Of a DNA stretch of 64,000 nt, positions 42,914-50,613 are shown in pieces. Origin of the DNA: Nocardioides glacieisoli. Lineage in GTDB: Bacteria > Actinomycetota > Actinomycetes > Propionibacteriales > Nocardioidaceae. The notes under the pieces are model-generated. The model ran no database searches. It was not told the origin of the DNA and worked only from the letters and a program-made list of their open reading frames with translations. Both the position numbers and the translations under genes were made by a program. How positions within the stretch are numbered: position 1 is the stretch's first letter; the number at the start of each line of letters is the position of its first letter. The stretch is from NCBI RefSeq assembly GCF_004137245.1, contig NZ_SDWS01000001.1:186001-250000 (forward strand), in the 5' to 3' direction.

Positions 42914-43591
42914 CTACTCGTTGACCGTGGACGGACCAGGGGTCGCGGACTCGGTCGCGGCCGGGGCCTGCGGCCAGTAACTAGGCACGGTGATGGTGTC
43001 GAAGATGTCCGCACCGTCGGACCGCCAGCGCACTTCGGTGGCGAGGACGTACAGGGTGCGGTTGTCGTAGGACCAAGCCGTCATAACGGGGCTATTGGCT
43101 GTGCATCGACCCGAATACGTGCTGGTGCCCGGCGTGTCGTGCGCAACCTCGACGAACTGCGGATCGTCGGGCTGGCAGGTACTCATTAGGTCGGCTACGA
43201 CGTCCAGTCCGTTCTCCAGCGCCGTCTGCGGGTCATTCGCGACGGCCATGAGGACGGGGCAACTGGTGTCGGGTTCGGTGGCATCGCCGACGCATACCTG
43301 GCTCACAGATGGCCGGTTGAGAACCTCCCAGCCGGGCGGAAGGTCGAACTCTGCTCCGTTGAGGTTCTCTGCGTTGAACGGGACGTCGGCGGCTACCTGA
43401 TCGGGATTGCGATTGTTCATAGGTCCAACCACGGCATAGACGATGGCGATGGACACCAAGGCGGCGGCAGCGCCCGAGACACGGCGGAGCTTCGTGCGCC
43501 GGTTGCCCCGTGCGCGGACATCGTGCGGTGTGGGCAGGTCGTGCTCCCAACGCGTGTCGCGGGCACTCTCTAGCAGGTCAAGGTCGTTCAT
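42914..43591 (-). CDS. Single-pass membrane protein, probable anti-sigma partner (second module)
   Basis: A 225-residue protein with a short cytoplasmic part (MNDLDLLESARDTRWEHDLPTPHDVRARGNRRTKLRR), one TM segment (VSGAAAALVSIAIVYAVVGPM) and an outside domain of about 165 residues with four cysteines (SQVCVG, TSCPVL, STCQPD, SGRCTA) likely forming disulfides. It overlaps the upstream sigma gene by 4 bp. The layout mirrors the neighbouring module at 41768-42846 but in the opposite direction and with sigma first; the outer domains are not obviously related. Confidence 0.65.
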   Translation of the reverse strand: MNDLDLLESARDTRWEHDLPTPHDVRARGNRRTKLRRVSGAAAALVSIAIVYAVVGPMNNRNPDQVAADVPFNAENLNGAEFDLPPGWEVLNRPSVSQVCVGDATEPDTSCPVLMAVANDPQTALENGLDVVADLMSTCQPDDPQFVEVAHDTPGTSTYSGRCTANSPVMTAWSYDNRTLYVLATEVRWRSDGADIFDTITVPSYWPQAPAATESATPGPSTVNE

Positions 43592-44076
43592 GTAGTTGCT
43601 CCTCCTAGAGCAAGCGCTTCACGCAGCGCATCGCGGCCCCGAGAGAGGTGGGACTTGACCGTCCCTTCGGGCATACCAAGCAGCTTCGAGACGTCCCGCA
43701 CAGGCATGTCCTCGAAGTAGTGAAGGACCAGGACATCGCGTTGCGCTGGGGTCAACTTGGCCAACGCCTGGTGCAGGTGCAGCAACTCATCCGGGGGGCG
43801 GATGTGCTCGCGTGACCTCGCCTCTAGTCCCAGCCGCGCTGCGGCTTCTCGCAGGGTGCGCCGCCAATCCCGAATGGCTAGCCTCCACGCCACCGTGGTC
43901 ACCCACCCCACCGGATCGTCGTTCTCCAACCGATCCCACCTGCGCCAGGCCCGTACGAATGCTTCCTGCACGGAGTCCTCCGCACGTGTGGCGTCGCCTG
44001 TGCGCAGGTAGATGTTGCGCACCAGTCTCGGGGCCCGCGCGGCGTAGAACGCATCGAAACTCTCTGAGTTGCTCAT
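43588..44076 (-). CDS. ECF RNA polymerase sigma factor (second module)
   Basis: A 162-residue sigma factor. Region 2: FYAARAPRLVRNIYLRTGDATRAEDSVQEAFVRAWRRWDRLE; region 4: LTPAQRDVLVLHYFEDMPVRDVSKLLGMPEGTVKSHLSRGRDALREAL. The ATG at 44076 has GGCAGGAGGCGC directly upstream. It is a different ECF type from the one at 42349, with a longer linker. The anti-sigma-like gene follows with a 4-bp overlap. Confidence 0.9.
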   Translation of the reverse strand: MSNSESFDAFYAARAPRLVRNIYLRTGDATRAEDSVQEAFVRAWRRWDRLENDDPVGWVTTVAWRLAIRDWRRTLREAAARLGLEARSREHIRPPDELLHLHQALAKLTPAQRDVLVLHYFEDMPVRDVSKLLGMPEGTVKSHLSRGRDALREALALGGATT

Positions 44077-44192
44077 GCGCCTCCTGCCGTTGGTAGACCC
44101 TCTAGCCACCTATAGCCCCACGGGGGCCATCCAGGTTGCAACCAGCATCAACAATCCAAACCATCATCAGCGCCAGGTTCCGTATGGCGCGA

Positions 44193-44212
44193 GACGTCTG
44201 GATCTGCCGCGA
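44193..44212 (+). repeat. Cargo-separating motif copy
   Basis: GACGTCTGGATCTGCCGCGA at 44193-44212 differs in two positions from the reference. It abuts the stop codon of the UPF0158 gene and lies between that gene and the second sigma module. Confidence 0.7.
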
Positions 44213-44899
44213 TCAGGTCGACTTTTGAGCACCCACGGCGGCCGGCAACGCGGGGGTGAAGCCTTCAGTGGCGAGCCAGGCTCGGGCGCGTCCTCGCCGC
44301 CGTTCCGCGGAGTACAGATACCAGCGATCTTGAAGGTCGAGCCAGCGTGTCAGCTCGTCTCTGAAACGGCGGAACGCGCCCCGACCCTCCAACGTCCGCG
44401 CCATCCGGTCGGCAAGGTCTGGTTCGGCGACCCCGGCGACGAACCGCTCCATGTCGCGGTACCCGGCGCGTGAGCCTTCGCTCACGACCCACAGCCAGCG
44501 CTCGCCGTCGTCGAGATCTTCCTCATCCTCGCTCTCGATCCCGTACTCAAAAGATCGCTCGGGCCACACCTCGCCGGTGTGGAGATCGATGCGGCCACCG
44601 CCCGCGACCGGGTCTCCCTCGAGCACATCGACGAGTTCGTCGAGATCGACCGGCAAGCTCCTTAGCAACGGGGACGGCCCAGCACCGAGTCGCGCCGTCA
44701 ATGCACCAACCAAATCCTCGTCGCCCTCCCAGTCCCTCTCGCGCAATTCGGTCACGCACCGCTGAGCCAGTTCGCGCGCTCCACCGATGTTCTGAACCAG
44801 AGCCGCCTGCAGCCCATCACCGATCAGCTGGAGCGCGTGACCTGGCCAGGGACCAGCGCGGAGGAGCGACACCAGCGCCTGTTCATCCGCTGCGAACAC
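44213..44899 (-). CDS. UPF0158-family protein
   Basis: A 228-residue protein. The C-terminal half shows the UPF0158 pattern: DDGERWLWVVSEGSRAGYRDMERFVAGVAEPDLADRMARTLEGRGAFRRFRDELTRW followed by WYLYSAERRRGRARAWLATEGF. The N-terminal half (FAADEQALVSLLRAGPWPGHALQLIGDGLQAALVQ) looks like an added helical domain. Function unknown. The GTG at 44899 is used because the frame is closed upstream: the natural-looking start ATG at 44938 is followed two codons later by TAG, after which RERLREFRAAV continues the likely original N-terminus. Confidence 0.7.
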   Translation of the reverse strand: MFAADEQALVSLLRAGPWPGHALQLIGDGLQAALVQNIGGARELAQRCVTELRERDWEGDEDLVGALTARLGAGPSPLLRSLPVDLDELVDVLEGDPVAGGGRIDLHTGEVWPERSFEYGIESEDEEDLDDGERWLWVVSEGSRAGYRDMERFVAGVAEPDLADRMARTLEGRGAFRRFRDELTRWLDLQDRWYLYSAERRRGRARAWLATEGFTPALPAAVGAQKST

Positions 44900-44978
44900 G
44901 GCGGCGCGAAACTCTCGTAGCCGCTCTCGCTAGGACATGTCGGCATTCTTCCCATCGCTGCCGTTTCGCGCACTACTC

Positions 44979-44997
44979 GCGGCAGATCCGGACGTTC
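44979..44997 (-). repeat. Cargo-separating motif copy (reverse orientation, full)
   Basis: On the minus strand the sequence reads AACGTCCGGATCTGCCGCG, identical to the copy at 42858. Its first bases overlap the TGA stop codon of the gene at 44996. Confidence 0.75.
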
Positions 44998-45454
44998 AGC
45001 CCACGTGCACGGTCTCCACCACGCGATCGTCGCCATAGCTGAGATTCAACCGACCCGGGTTGAAGTCGGCAGTCGCCATAGCCTCCGGCTCATGCGCTCG
45101 CACGAACCATCCGGCTGAACTCGCCTGGGTGGCTGCCTCGTCTACGTCGAGTCCCACGAGTCGCTCAAACTGGAACTGATCGTCGCGTCCGGCGACGCCC
45201 TGTGGGGGCTGGGTAGTCCAGGACTCACCTCGTCGAGGCTCCACGAAAACCGTGACCGGCGTGCCGTCAGATAGTGCCACTGGATGTTGGGCGAAGTAGT
45301 CGGCCGCCGCCGCCATGTCCCGCGGGGCAACTTCGAACTTGATAGCGCGGTCCTCTGGCCCCATCACGTACCAGGTGAACGGAAGATCCCGGCCGCCAAG
45401 ATACGCAGCGACCTCGCTGACGTCACGAAACGACGGCATGTTCCAGACTCGCAC
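44996..45454 (-). CDS. Protein with I78/potato-inhibitor-like C-terminus, unknown N-terminal domain
   Basis: A 152-residue protein. The C-terminal 60 residues (FERLVGLDVDEAATQASSAGWFVRAHEPEAMATADFNPGRLNLSYGDDRVVETVHVG) follow the pattern of small peptidase-inhibitor I78/potato inhibitor I domains: G-x-x-x-D-x-A, a GW-x-VR strand, R-x-NL and a final RV-x-x-V-x-VG. The first 90 residues (PSFRDVSEVAAYLGGRDLPFTWYVMGPEDRAIKFEVA) are unrecognised. Start GTG 45454 or ATG 45439. The separating motif lies directly on both sides, making this a single-gene unit. Confidence 0.65.
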   Translation of the reverse strand: MRVWNMPSFRDVSEVAAYLGGRDLPFTWYVMGPEDRAIKFEVAPRDMAAAADYFAQHPVALSDGTPVTVFVEPRRGESWTTQPPQGVAGRDDQFQFERLVGLDVDEAATQASSAGWFVRAHEPEAMATADFNPGRLNLSYGDDRVVETVHVG

Positions 45455-45455
45455 A

Positions 45456-45469
45456 TCGGCAGATCCGGT
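45456..45469 (-). repeat. Cargo-separating motif copy (reverse orientation, core only)
   Basis: Minus-strand CCGGATCTGCCGAT just upstream of the start of the I78-like gene; the AACGT part is degenerate (TTACC). Confidence 0.55.
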
Positions 45470-45618
45470 AAGTCAGACGCACGCCGACAGGCGGCGACAA
45501 GGCGCACCTTCGACGGCCCTGTCGGCGATCCCGCTACGGACCACCGGCCCTGGGAAGTCAGTCAGCGCGGTGCACTTGGTTGTCGGTACGAGGACACCCC
45601 GCGATTGCCGACGTTAGT

Positions 45619-46197
45619 TCAGCAGCCTGAAGCGTTCCGTGACGCTCTGAGCCAGGTGAGCGCGGCCTCTCGTGCGGCGACGTGTTCACTTGGAATCGTC
45701 CGCAGGCGCGATGCGATGAGGTCGGCGTCGACGAGATTTGCCTTGAGCAACGCGATGACGAAGTTGCGGTCCTTCTCGCGTAGAGCAACCAGCTTTGCGA
45801 CACAGAGGTCCTCCTTGTCGAGGCACCAGCCGGTGAAGCGTGGCTCGCCGCCTGCCGCCGCGGTGTTGGTGTTCTGCACCTTGACCAGTCGGTTGCGCCA
45901 GCCGTCGGGGAGGACTGCCGTTTCCAGGTCGACGCCATCGATGCTGAAGCCGTGCAGTTCCTCGAATGGCGAGAGTTCGCCGGCCACACCTTCGATCAGG
46001 TCGGCCAGTCGCGCGGTCTCATCGTTGGTCTCGGCCATAGGCAGGATGTCGACCTCGATAGACATCGTTGCGGCCGCGGGCAGTTGTGACTCGTCGTACG
46101 TGCCGAGGATGGCCTGCGAGCCGACAACGATGACCTCGGACTGGTGGATGATCTGGCAGGCCGTGCGGATGGCGTGCTCCAGTTGGTCTCGTCGCAT
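45619..46197 (-). CDS. Nucleotidyltransferase-like protein, probable toxin
   Basis: A 192-residue protein with a minimal nucleotidyltransferase fold: VIVVGSQAILGTYDES near residue 23 and the acidic strand MSIEVDILPM at about residue 46, then a helical C-terminal part containing CLDKEDLCVAKLVALREKDRNFVIALLKANLV. The pattern resembles DUF6036/AbiEii-type proteins, which transfer nucleotides to RNA or protein in type IV or VIII toxin systems. The ATG lies 1 nt after the stop of the XRE-type gene, the usual antitoxin-first order. Confidence 0.75.
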   Translation of the reverse strand: MRRDQLEHAIRTACQIIHQSEVIVVGSQAILGTYDESQLPAAATMSIEVDILPMAETNDETARLADLIEGVAGELSPFEELHGFSIDGVDLETAVLPDGWRNRLVKVQNTNTAAAGGEPRFTGWCLDKEDLCVAKLVALREKDRNFVIALLKANLVDADLIASRLRTIPSEHVAAREAALTWLRASRNASGC

Positions 46198-46198
46198 C

Positions 46199-46717
46199 TC
46201 AGCCGACCAGTTGCAGGACTTCGCGGCGCTGCTCGTCGGGGAGCAGCCCGGACATAGGGGAGACCTCGCGCATCTCGATCGAGTCTCGGTCGAGACCCGT
46301 GAGGACGCGGTGCAGTCCGGGGAGGTCGCTGCGCTCGACGAGCTGGCGCCAATGGTCGAGATTTCGTTCGTGCGGCTGGCCGGTCACGTTGTCGCCGAGG
46401 CGGTCGAGGTTGCGCTCGATCGTCGGCCGCCACTCCTCGAGGCTCAGGTGATTCAGGAGCGTGGAGAGTCGCCGGTGCAGTTGCCAGGAGCGGCGTTCGG
46501 ACCGGGTCACTTGGGGGACGACGGGGCGTCGTACGACCTCAAGGCGAAAACCCATGCAGGACAGAAGACGGTCGAGCTGGTCGTCGCTGAGGTCGACCTT
46601 GCCGGAGAGGAAGCCGCTGATGCTCGGTTGCCGCACACCGCTGAGCCGGGACAGGCCGGACTGTGTGGTGCTCGTCTCGAGCATCACCTCGCGCAGCACG
46701 TCACTCCTACTCGTCAT
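46199..46717 (-). CDS. XRE-family DNA-binding protein, probable antitoxin
   Basis: A 172-residue protein. The N-terminal HTH is SDVLREVMLETSTTQSGLSRLSGVRQPSISGFLSGKVDLSDDQLDRLLSCMGFRLEVV; the remaining 110 residues are helical and probably contact the toxin. The ATG at 46717 is chosen because an AT-rich palindrome that includes a -10 box lies directly upstream. Expected to autorepress the pair and neutralise the nucleotidyltransferase. Confidence 0.8.
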   Translation of the reverse strand: MTSRSDVLREVMLETSTTQSGLSRLSGVRQPSISGFLSGKVDLSDDQLDRLLSCMGFRLEVVRRPVVPQVTRSERRSWQLHRRLSTLLNHLSLEEWRPTIERNLDRLGDNVTGQPHERNLDHWRQLVERSDLPGLHRVLTGLDRDSIEMREVSPMSGLLPDEQRREVLQLVG

Positions 46718-46723
46718 GAACGC

Positions 46724-46744
46724 AGTATAGCAAAGAATGCTATA
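46724..46744 (-). promoter_or_regulatory. Antitoxin operator overlapping the -10 box
   Basis: TATAGCA (46726-46732), spacer AAGAA, TGCTATA (46738-46744) is a perfect 7+7 inverted repeat. Read on the minus strand it contains TATACT (46729-46724), a good -10 hexamer 7 bp before the antitoxin ATG. Confidence 0.75.
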
Positions 46745-46892
46745 GGCGAGCGGGTCGCGGTTGGGGTTCTCGGGCAACACTGGGGCAACACGAGGTCCAG
46801 AAACAGCCGGAGATGACCAACGACGCCCAATCGTCCATTGTCGCTCTGACCTGCACTTTCACTGATCTCCAACGTCGTCCGGTGACCCTTCG

Positions 46893-46940
46893 GTCGCCCT
46901 CTCACGGCGGTAACGCCGGTTCAAATCCGGTCGGGGGTAC
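46893..46940. other. attR: right 48-bp attachment repeat (tRNA-Glu fragment)
   Basis: Exact copy of 31796-31843. Only the 3' part of tRNA-Glu is present, so this is a non-functional tRNA remnant marking the right end of the element. The original tRNA terminator follows at 46951. Confidence 0.95.
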
Positions 46941-46950
46941 CAACGCACGA

Positions 46951-46984
46951 CGAAGGGCCCGGTCCATCTGGACCGGGCCCTTCG
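46951..46984 (+). terminator. Perfect 16-bp hairpin, original tRNA-Glu terminator
   Basis: CGAAGGGCCCGGTCCA and its exact reverse complement are separated by TC (46951-46984). It lies 10 bp after the attR tRNA fragment, so before integration it terminated tRNA-Glu. Now it mainly serves the convergent universal-stress-protein gene. Confidence 0.8.
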
Positions 46985-47007
46985 ACGTTCTCTGCACCAG
47001 GGGCGCG

Positions 47008-47403
47008 TCAGCCCGCCGGCTTCACCGCCAGCACCGCGCACTCCGCTCCGAGCAGGACGCGCTGTGCCACGCTGCCCATCAGCAGCTTGCCGACGGGCGT
47101 ACGCCGTCGCAGGCCGATGACGACCAGGTCGGCCGACACGTCGGCGGCCACCGCGAGCACCTGGTCGCCGACGTCGGCGCCCATCGAGCGGCGTACGTCG
47201 ACCTCGACGCCGGCACCGCCGAGCTCGGTCGCCAGCGCGGCGATCTGCTCGTCGTCGGCGTACCTCTGGTCCACGAGCGCGTCGCCGCGGGTGGCGTTGA
47301 CCACCACGACCCGGCCCGCACGGAGCTTCGCCTCCTCGAGCCCACGCGCCAGCGCGGCCTCGCCGAACTCGTCGGGCGTCCAGCCCACCACGATGGTCGT
47401 CAT
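47008..47403 (-). CDS. Universal stress protein (UspA family)
   Basis: A 131-residue single-domain Usp: [28 protein letters not shown] at the start and the ATP-binding G-2x-G-9x-G(S/T) motif visible as [37 protein letters not shown] at the end. Its ATG overlaps the tctA stop by 4 bp, so it is co-transcribed with the tricarboxylate transporter. Confidence 0.92.
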   Translation of the reverse strand: MTTIVVGWTPDEFGEAALARGLEEAKLRAGRVVVVNATRGDALVDQRYADDEQIAALATELGGAGVEVDVRRSMGADVGDQVLAVAADVSADLVVIGLRRRTPVGKLLMGSVAQRVLLGAECAVLAVKPAG

Positions 47404-48953
47404 CGCACCTTCTCCTCTTCGTCGGACCTGTCGACCGCGATGCCTTCGTCCACGGCCACTGCTGCGGGGGCGGGGCGGACCGTACGCAGGACGAGCGGCG
47501 CGATGATCGCCAGGGCGACGATCACGTAGATCACCACGGCCAGCGGCTCGCTCCAGAGCGCGGACACCTCACCTCCCGAGATCGCCATCGCCTCGCGCAG
47601 CTTGAGCTCCATCAGCGGACCGAGGATCACGCCGAGGATCAGCGGCAGCACCGGGATCGCGAAGCGTCGCATCATCAGCCCGAGCAGGCCGAGCACCAGC
47701 AGCAGGAACAGGTCGAAGGCCTGCAGGTTGGTGGCGTAGGCGCCGAGCGTGGCGAAGAACAGGATCCCGGCGTAGAGCTGCGGCCGGGGGATGCGCAGCA
47801 GCTTGGCCCACACCGGCGCGAGCGGCAGGTTGAGCACCAGGAGCAGCAGGTTGCCGAGCAGCAGGCTGGCGAGCAGCGCCCACACGAGGTCGGGCTGGTC
47901 GGTCATCAGGCTCGGGCCGGGCTCGATGCCGTAGCCCTGCAGGGCCGCGAGCATCACGGCCGAGGTCGCGGTGACCGGCAGGCCGAGGGCGAGCAGCGGC
48001 ACGAACGTCCCGGCCGCCGAGGCGTTGTTGGCCGCCTCCGGTCCGGCGACTCCCTCGATGGCGCCGCGGCCGAACTCGTCGTTGCCACGTCGGACGGCCA
48101 GCTTCTTCTCGGTGACGTAGGAGAGGAACGTCGGGATCTCCGCGCCGCCGGCCGGGAGGGCGCCGAACGGGAAGCCGAACGCCGTACCGCGGAGCCACGG
48201 GCCCCACGACCGCTTCAGGTCCGTGCCGCTCAGCCAGGGCTGGCCGACCGGGATGACCCGCACCGGGCTGCGCCGTAGGTGGGCAGCCACCCAGAACGCC
48301 TCGCCGAGGGCGAAGATCGCGACCGCCACGACGACGATGTCGATGCGTCCCGCCAGGAGCGGCTGGTCGAAGCTGAGCCGCGTCTGGCCGGTGTTGAGGT
48401 CCAGGCCGACCAGGCCGATGGTGAGGCCCAGGAACAGCGCGATGAAGCCGCGCAGCGGTGAACCGCCCAGCACGCTCGTCACGCTGACCATCGCGAGCAC
48501 CATGAGGGCGAAGTAGGACGGGGCGCCGAGCTCGACCGCCACCGATGCGAGCGCCGGGGCGAAGAAGACGACCAGCATCGTGCCGATCGTGCCGGCGATG
48601 AAGGACCCGATGGCTGCGGTGGCCAGCGCCTGTGATGCCCGTCCGACCTTGGCCATCAGGTTGCCCTCGAGCGCCGTCATCACCGACGCCGACTCGCCCG
48701 GTGTGTTGAGCAGGATCGCGGTGGTCGAGCCGCCGTACATCCCGCCGTAGTAGATGCCGGCGAACATGATGAACGCCGGGATCGGGTCCAGGCCGTAGGT
48801 GACGGGCAGCAGCAGCGCGACCGCCATGGCCGGGCCGATGCCGGGCAGGACGCCGACGAAGGTGCCGAGGAGCACGCCGATCGCGGCGAAGAGCAGGTTC
48901 TGCGGCGTGAGGATCGAGCCGAAGCCGTCCATCAACAGGTTGAGGCTGTCCAT
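47400..48953 (-). CDS. tctA: Tripartite tricarboxylate transporter, large membrane subunit
   Basis: A 517-residue membrane protein with about 11-12 hydrophobic segments. Conserved TctA blocks are [77 protein letters not shown] and [25 protein letters not shown] with [23 protein letters not shown]. Imports tri- or dicarboxylates with TctB and the binding protein TctC using the cation gradient. It overlaps tctB by 1 nt and the stress-protein gene by 4 nt. Confidence 0.96.
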   Translation of the reverse strand: MDSLNLLMDGFGSILTPQNLLFAAIGVLLGTFVGVLPGIGPAMAVALLLPVTYGLDPIPAFIMFAGIYYGGMYGGSTTAILLNTPGESASVMTALEGNLMAKVGRASQALATAAIGSFIAGTIGTMLVVFFAPALASVAVELGAPSYFALMVLAMVSVTSVLGGSPLRGFIALFLGLTIGLVGLDLNTGQTRLSFDQPLLAGRIDIVVVAVAIFALGEAFWVAAHLRRSPVRVIPVGQPWLSGTDLKRSWGPWLRGTAFGFPFGALPAGGAEIPTFLSYVTEKKLAVRRGNDEFGRGAIEGVAGPEAANNASAAGTFVPLLALGLPVTATSAVMLAALQGYGIEPGPSLMTDQPDLVWALLASLLLGNLLLLVLNLPLAPVWAKLLRIPRPQLYAGILFFATLGAYATNLQAFDLFLLLVLGLLGLMMRRFAIPVLPLILGVILGPLMELKLREAMAISGGEVSALWSEPLAVVIYVIVALAIIAPLVLRTVRPAPAAVAVDEGIAVDRSDEEEKVR

Positions 48954-49486
48954 CAGAGCACCCCGTCCAGGATCCCGGCGGGGAGGATGACGCCCAGCAC
49001 CTCGTGGAAGAAGTACCAGCTGCTCACCGACAGCACGAGGCCGACGATGACGTCACGCACGAGCGTGCGGCTGCCGAGGGCCCAGGCCGAGCCGACGAAG
49101 AGGACGGCGCCGCTGAGTGCCCAGCCGACGAACGAGATGGTCAGCACGGTGAAGAGCAGGACGCCGACCAGCTTGAGGACGGTGACCCAGTCGGCCGGCT
49201 GGCGCAGGTCGATGTCCTCGCCGCCCTCGGCCTGGGGGACGTCGCCCCGGAAGGTCGCCAGCACGAGCAGCAGCCCGAGCAGCACGGTGATCGCGCCGAT
49301 GACGTAGGGGAACACGCGCGGGCCGACCGGGTCGCCGAAGCCGATCCGGAGGGTCGTGGCCTCGTAGAAGGTGTAGGCGCCGATCACCACCAGCAGGGCG
49401 GCGAGGCCGAGCTGGGCAAGGTCGCGGTCCGGGGGCGTGTGCTCCGCGGACGCGGGCGCGTCAGGGGTTTCCAGTGATGTGCTCAC
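48953..49486 (-). CDS. tctB: Tripartite tricarboxylate transporter, small membrane subunit
   Basis: A 177-residue protein (GTG start) with four hydrophobic segments: [81 protein letters not shown] and [24 protein letters not shown]. The [15 protein letters not shown] motif after the first segment is characteristic of TctB. The start overlaps the tctC stop by 4 bp. Confidence 0.92.
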   Translation of the reverse strand: MSTSLETPDAPASAEHTPPDRDLAQLGLAALLVVIGAYTFYEATTLRIGFGDPVGPRVFPYVIGAITVLLGLLLVLATFRGDVPQAEGGEDIDLRQPADWVTVLKLVGVLLFTVLTISFVGWALSGAVLFVGSAWALGSRTLVRDVIVGLVLSVSSWYFFHEVLGVILPAGILDGVL

Positions 49487-50502
49487 AGCAGGTCCAGCTC
49501 CTCGAGGGTGGTGGCGACGCGCTCGTCCTGCTCCTGCAGGAACGTCGTGAAGTCGTCGCCGGTCTTGAACTCGTCGATCCAGCCGTTGTCCTCGAGTGCT
49601 TGTTGCCACTCGGGGGTCTCGTGCATCTCCTCGAGCATCGCGATGAGCTCGTCGCGGCGCTCGTCGCTGATGCCGGGGGGCGCGAAGACGCCGCGCCAGT
49701 TGGTGAAGACCAGGTCGATGCCCGACTCGGTGAGGGTCGGGGCGTCGCTGATGCCCTCGCCCTTGAGCCGCTCCTCGCCGGACACCGCGAGCAGGCGCAG
49801 CTCCCCGGACTCCAGCTGACCGGTGAACTCGCCGACGCCGGAGAAGCCGACGTCGATCTTGCTGCCGAGCAGGGCGCTGGTCAGCGGGCCGCCGCCGTCG
49901 TACACGACGTAGCGCACGTCGCGGGCGTCGATGCCGACCGCGGTGGCGAGCTGCATCGGGAAGAGGTGGTCGGGACCACCGGGCGAGGATCCGCCGCCGA
50001 CGACGATGGACGACGGGTCGTCCTGCCAAGCCGTCACCAGGTCCTCGATGGACTGGTACGGCGAGTCGGCCGGGACCAGCACGCCCTCCTGGTCCTCGAT
50101 GAGCTGCGCGAGCGGCGTGGCGTCGTCGAGCTTGTAGGGGGCGCCGAAGGAGTAGAGCGAGCCGACGACGCCGAGGCCGGCGGTCATCATCGTGCGCTCG
50201 TCGCCCTCGGCGTTCATCAGCCGGGTCATGGCGACCGAGCCGCCGGCGCCGATCACGTTGGTGACCTCGAAGCTGCCGCCGGTGATGTCGTCGTTCTCCA
50301 TCACGGCGATCGCGGCGCGGCCGGTCTGGTCGTAGCCGCCGCCGGGGCTGTTGGGGATCAGCATCGTCATGTCGTTGCTCTGGGCACCGCGGGTCACGCC
50401 GCAGCCGGTGGCGAGGAGCAGAGCGCTGCTCAGCGCCGCGAGGGTCGCGACTGCCCGCATGCCCGTGCGCCTCGTCCCGTGTCGGGTGAGGGGACGCATC
50501 AT
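49483..50502 (-). CDS. tctC: Tripartite tricarboxylate transporter substrate-binding lipoprotein
   Basis: A 339-residue protein with a lipoprotein signal peptide (ALSSALLLATGCGVTRG, lipobox cysteine near residue 34) and the TctC/Bug fold: LIPNSPGGGYDQTGRAAI, VIGAGGSVAMTRL, PSSIVVGGGSSPGGPDHLF, YDGGGPLTSALLGSKIDVGFSG and FTNWRGVFAPPGISDERRDEL. Captures the carboxylate outside the membrane. First gene of the operon, divergent from the sensor-kinase gene. Confidence 0.95.
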   Translation of the reverse strand: MMRPLTRHGTRRTGMRAVATLAALSSALLLATGCGVTRGAQSNDMTMLIPNSPGGGYDQTGRAAIAVMENDDITGGSFEVTNVIGAGGSVAMTRLMNAEGDERTMMTAGLGVVGSLYSFGAPYKLDDATPLAQLIEDQEGVLVPADSPYQSIEDLVTAWQDDPSSIVVGGGSSPGGPDHLFPMQLATAVGIDARDVRYVVYDGGGPLTSALLGSKIDVGFSGVGEFTGQLESGELRLLAVSGEERLKGEGISDAPTLTESGIDLVFTNWRGVFAPPGISDERRDELIAMLEEMHETPEWQQALEDNGWIDEFKTGDDFTTFLQEQDERVATTLEELDLL

Positions 50503-50527
50503 GGGTCTCCGTTTCTGTTCGCCGGTC

Positions 50528-50596
50528 GGAGCGGTCGGGGGACCGCTCCCGACGATGGTGGAGACTGCGTGTGGTGCTCGTCACGCTTGCGCAAGC
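50528..50596. promoter_or_regulatory. Divergent tct / two-component control region with two palindromes
   Basis: GGAGCGGTC (50528-50536), loop GGGG, GACCGCTCC (50541-50549) is a perfect inverted repeat. GCTTGCGCAAGC (50585-50596) is a perfect 12-bp palindrome 18 bp before the sensor start. Both are candidate response-regulator sites. Confidence 0.65.
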
Positions 50597-50613
50597 AATG
50601 GAGGTTCTGGAAC

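Larger units (their letters stand above)
31796..46940. mobile_element. Integrative mobilizable element in tRNA-Glu, about 15.1 kb
   Basis: Bounded by exact 48-bp direct repeats. Contents from the left: tyrosine integrase, excisionase, MobF relaxase-helicase, then cargo. No gene for a coupling ATPase (TraB/FtsK or VirD4), type IV secretion, or replication initiator is visible, so transfer would need a helper element. The cargo half shows mixed base composition, a frameshifted gene and an early stop, signs of repeated acquisition and decay. Confidence 0.9.

Noticed and set aside
36848-45469. Interpreting the repeated motif as classical integron attC sites
   Set aside because: Copies are about 20 nt without the long imperfect inverted repeats of attC, their orientation is mixed, and the only integrase is a phage-type tRNA integrase without the integron-specific insert being evident.
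46859-47041. Small minus-strand frame across attR (ends DLNRRYRRERATEGSPDDVGDQ)
   Set aside because: In the integrated state it lacks a start linked to the integrase. It is the displaced alternative 3' end of the integrase gene, not an independent gene.
49474-50613. Plus-strand extension of the sensor-kinase frame back through tctB/tctC
   Set aside because: The extension is antisense to tctC, with low-complexity sequence and no domain. A TTG with a good ribosome-binding site at 50614 gives a normal kinase N-terminus.
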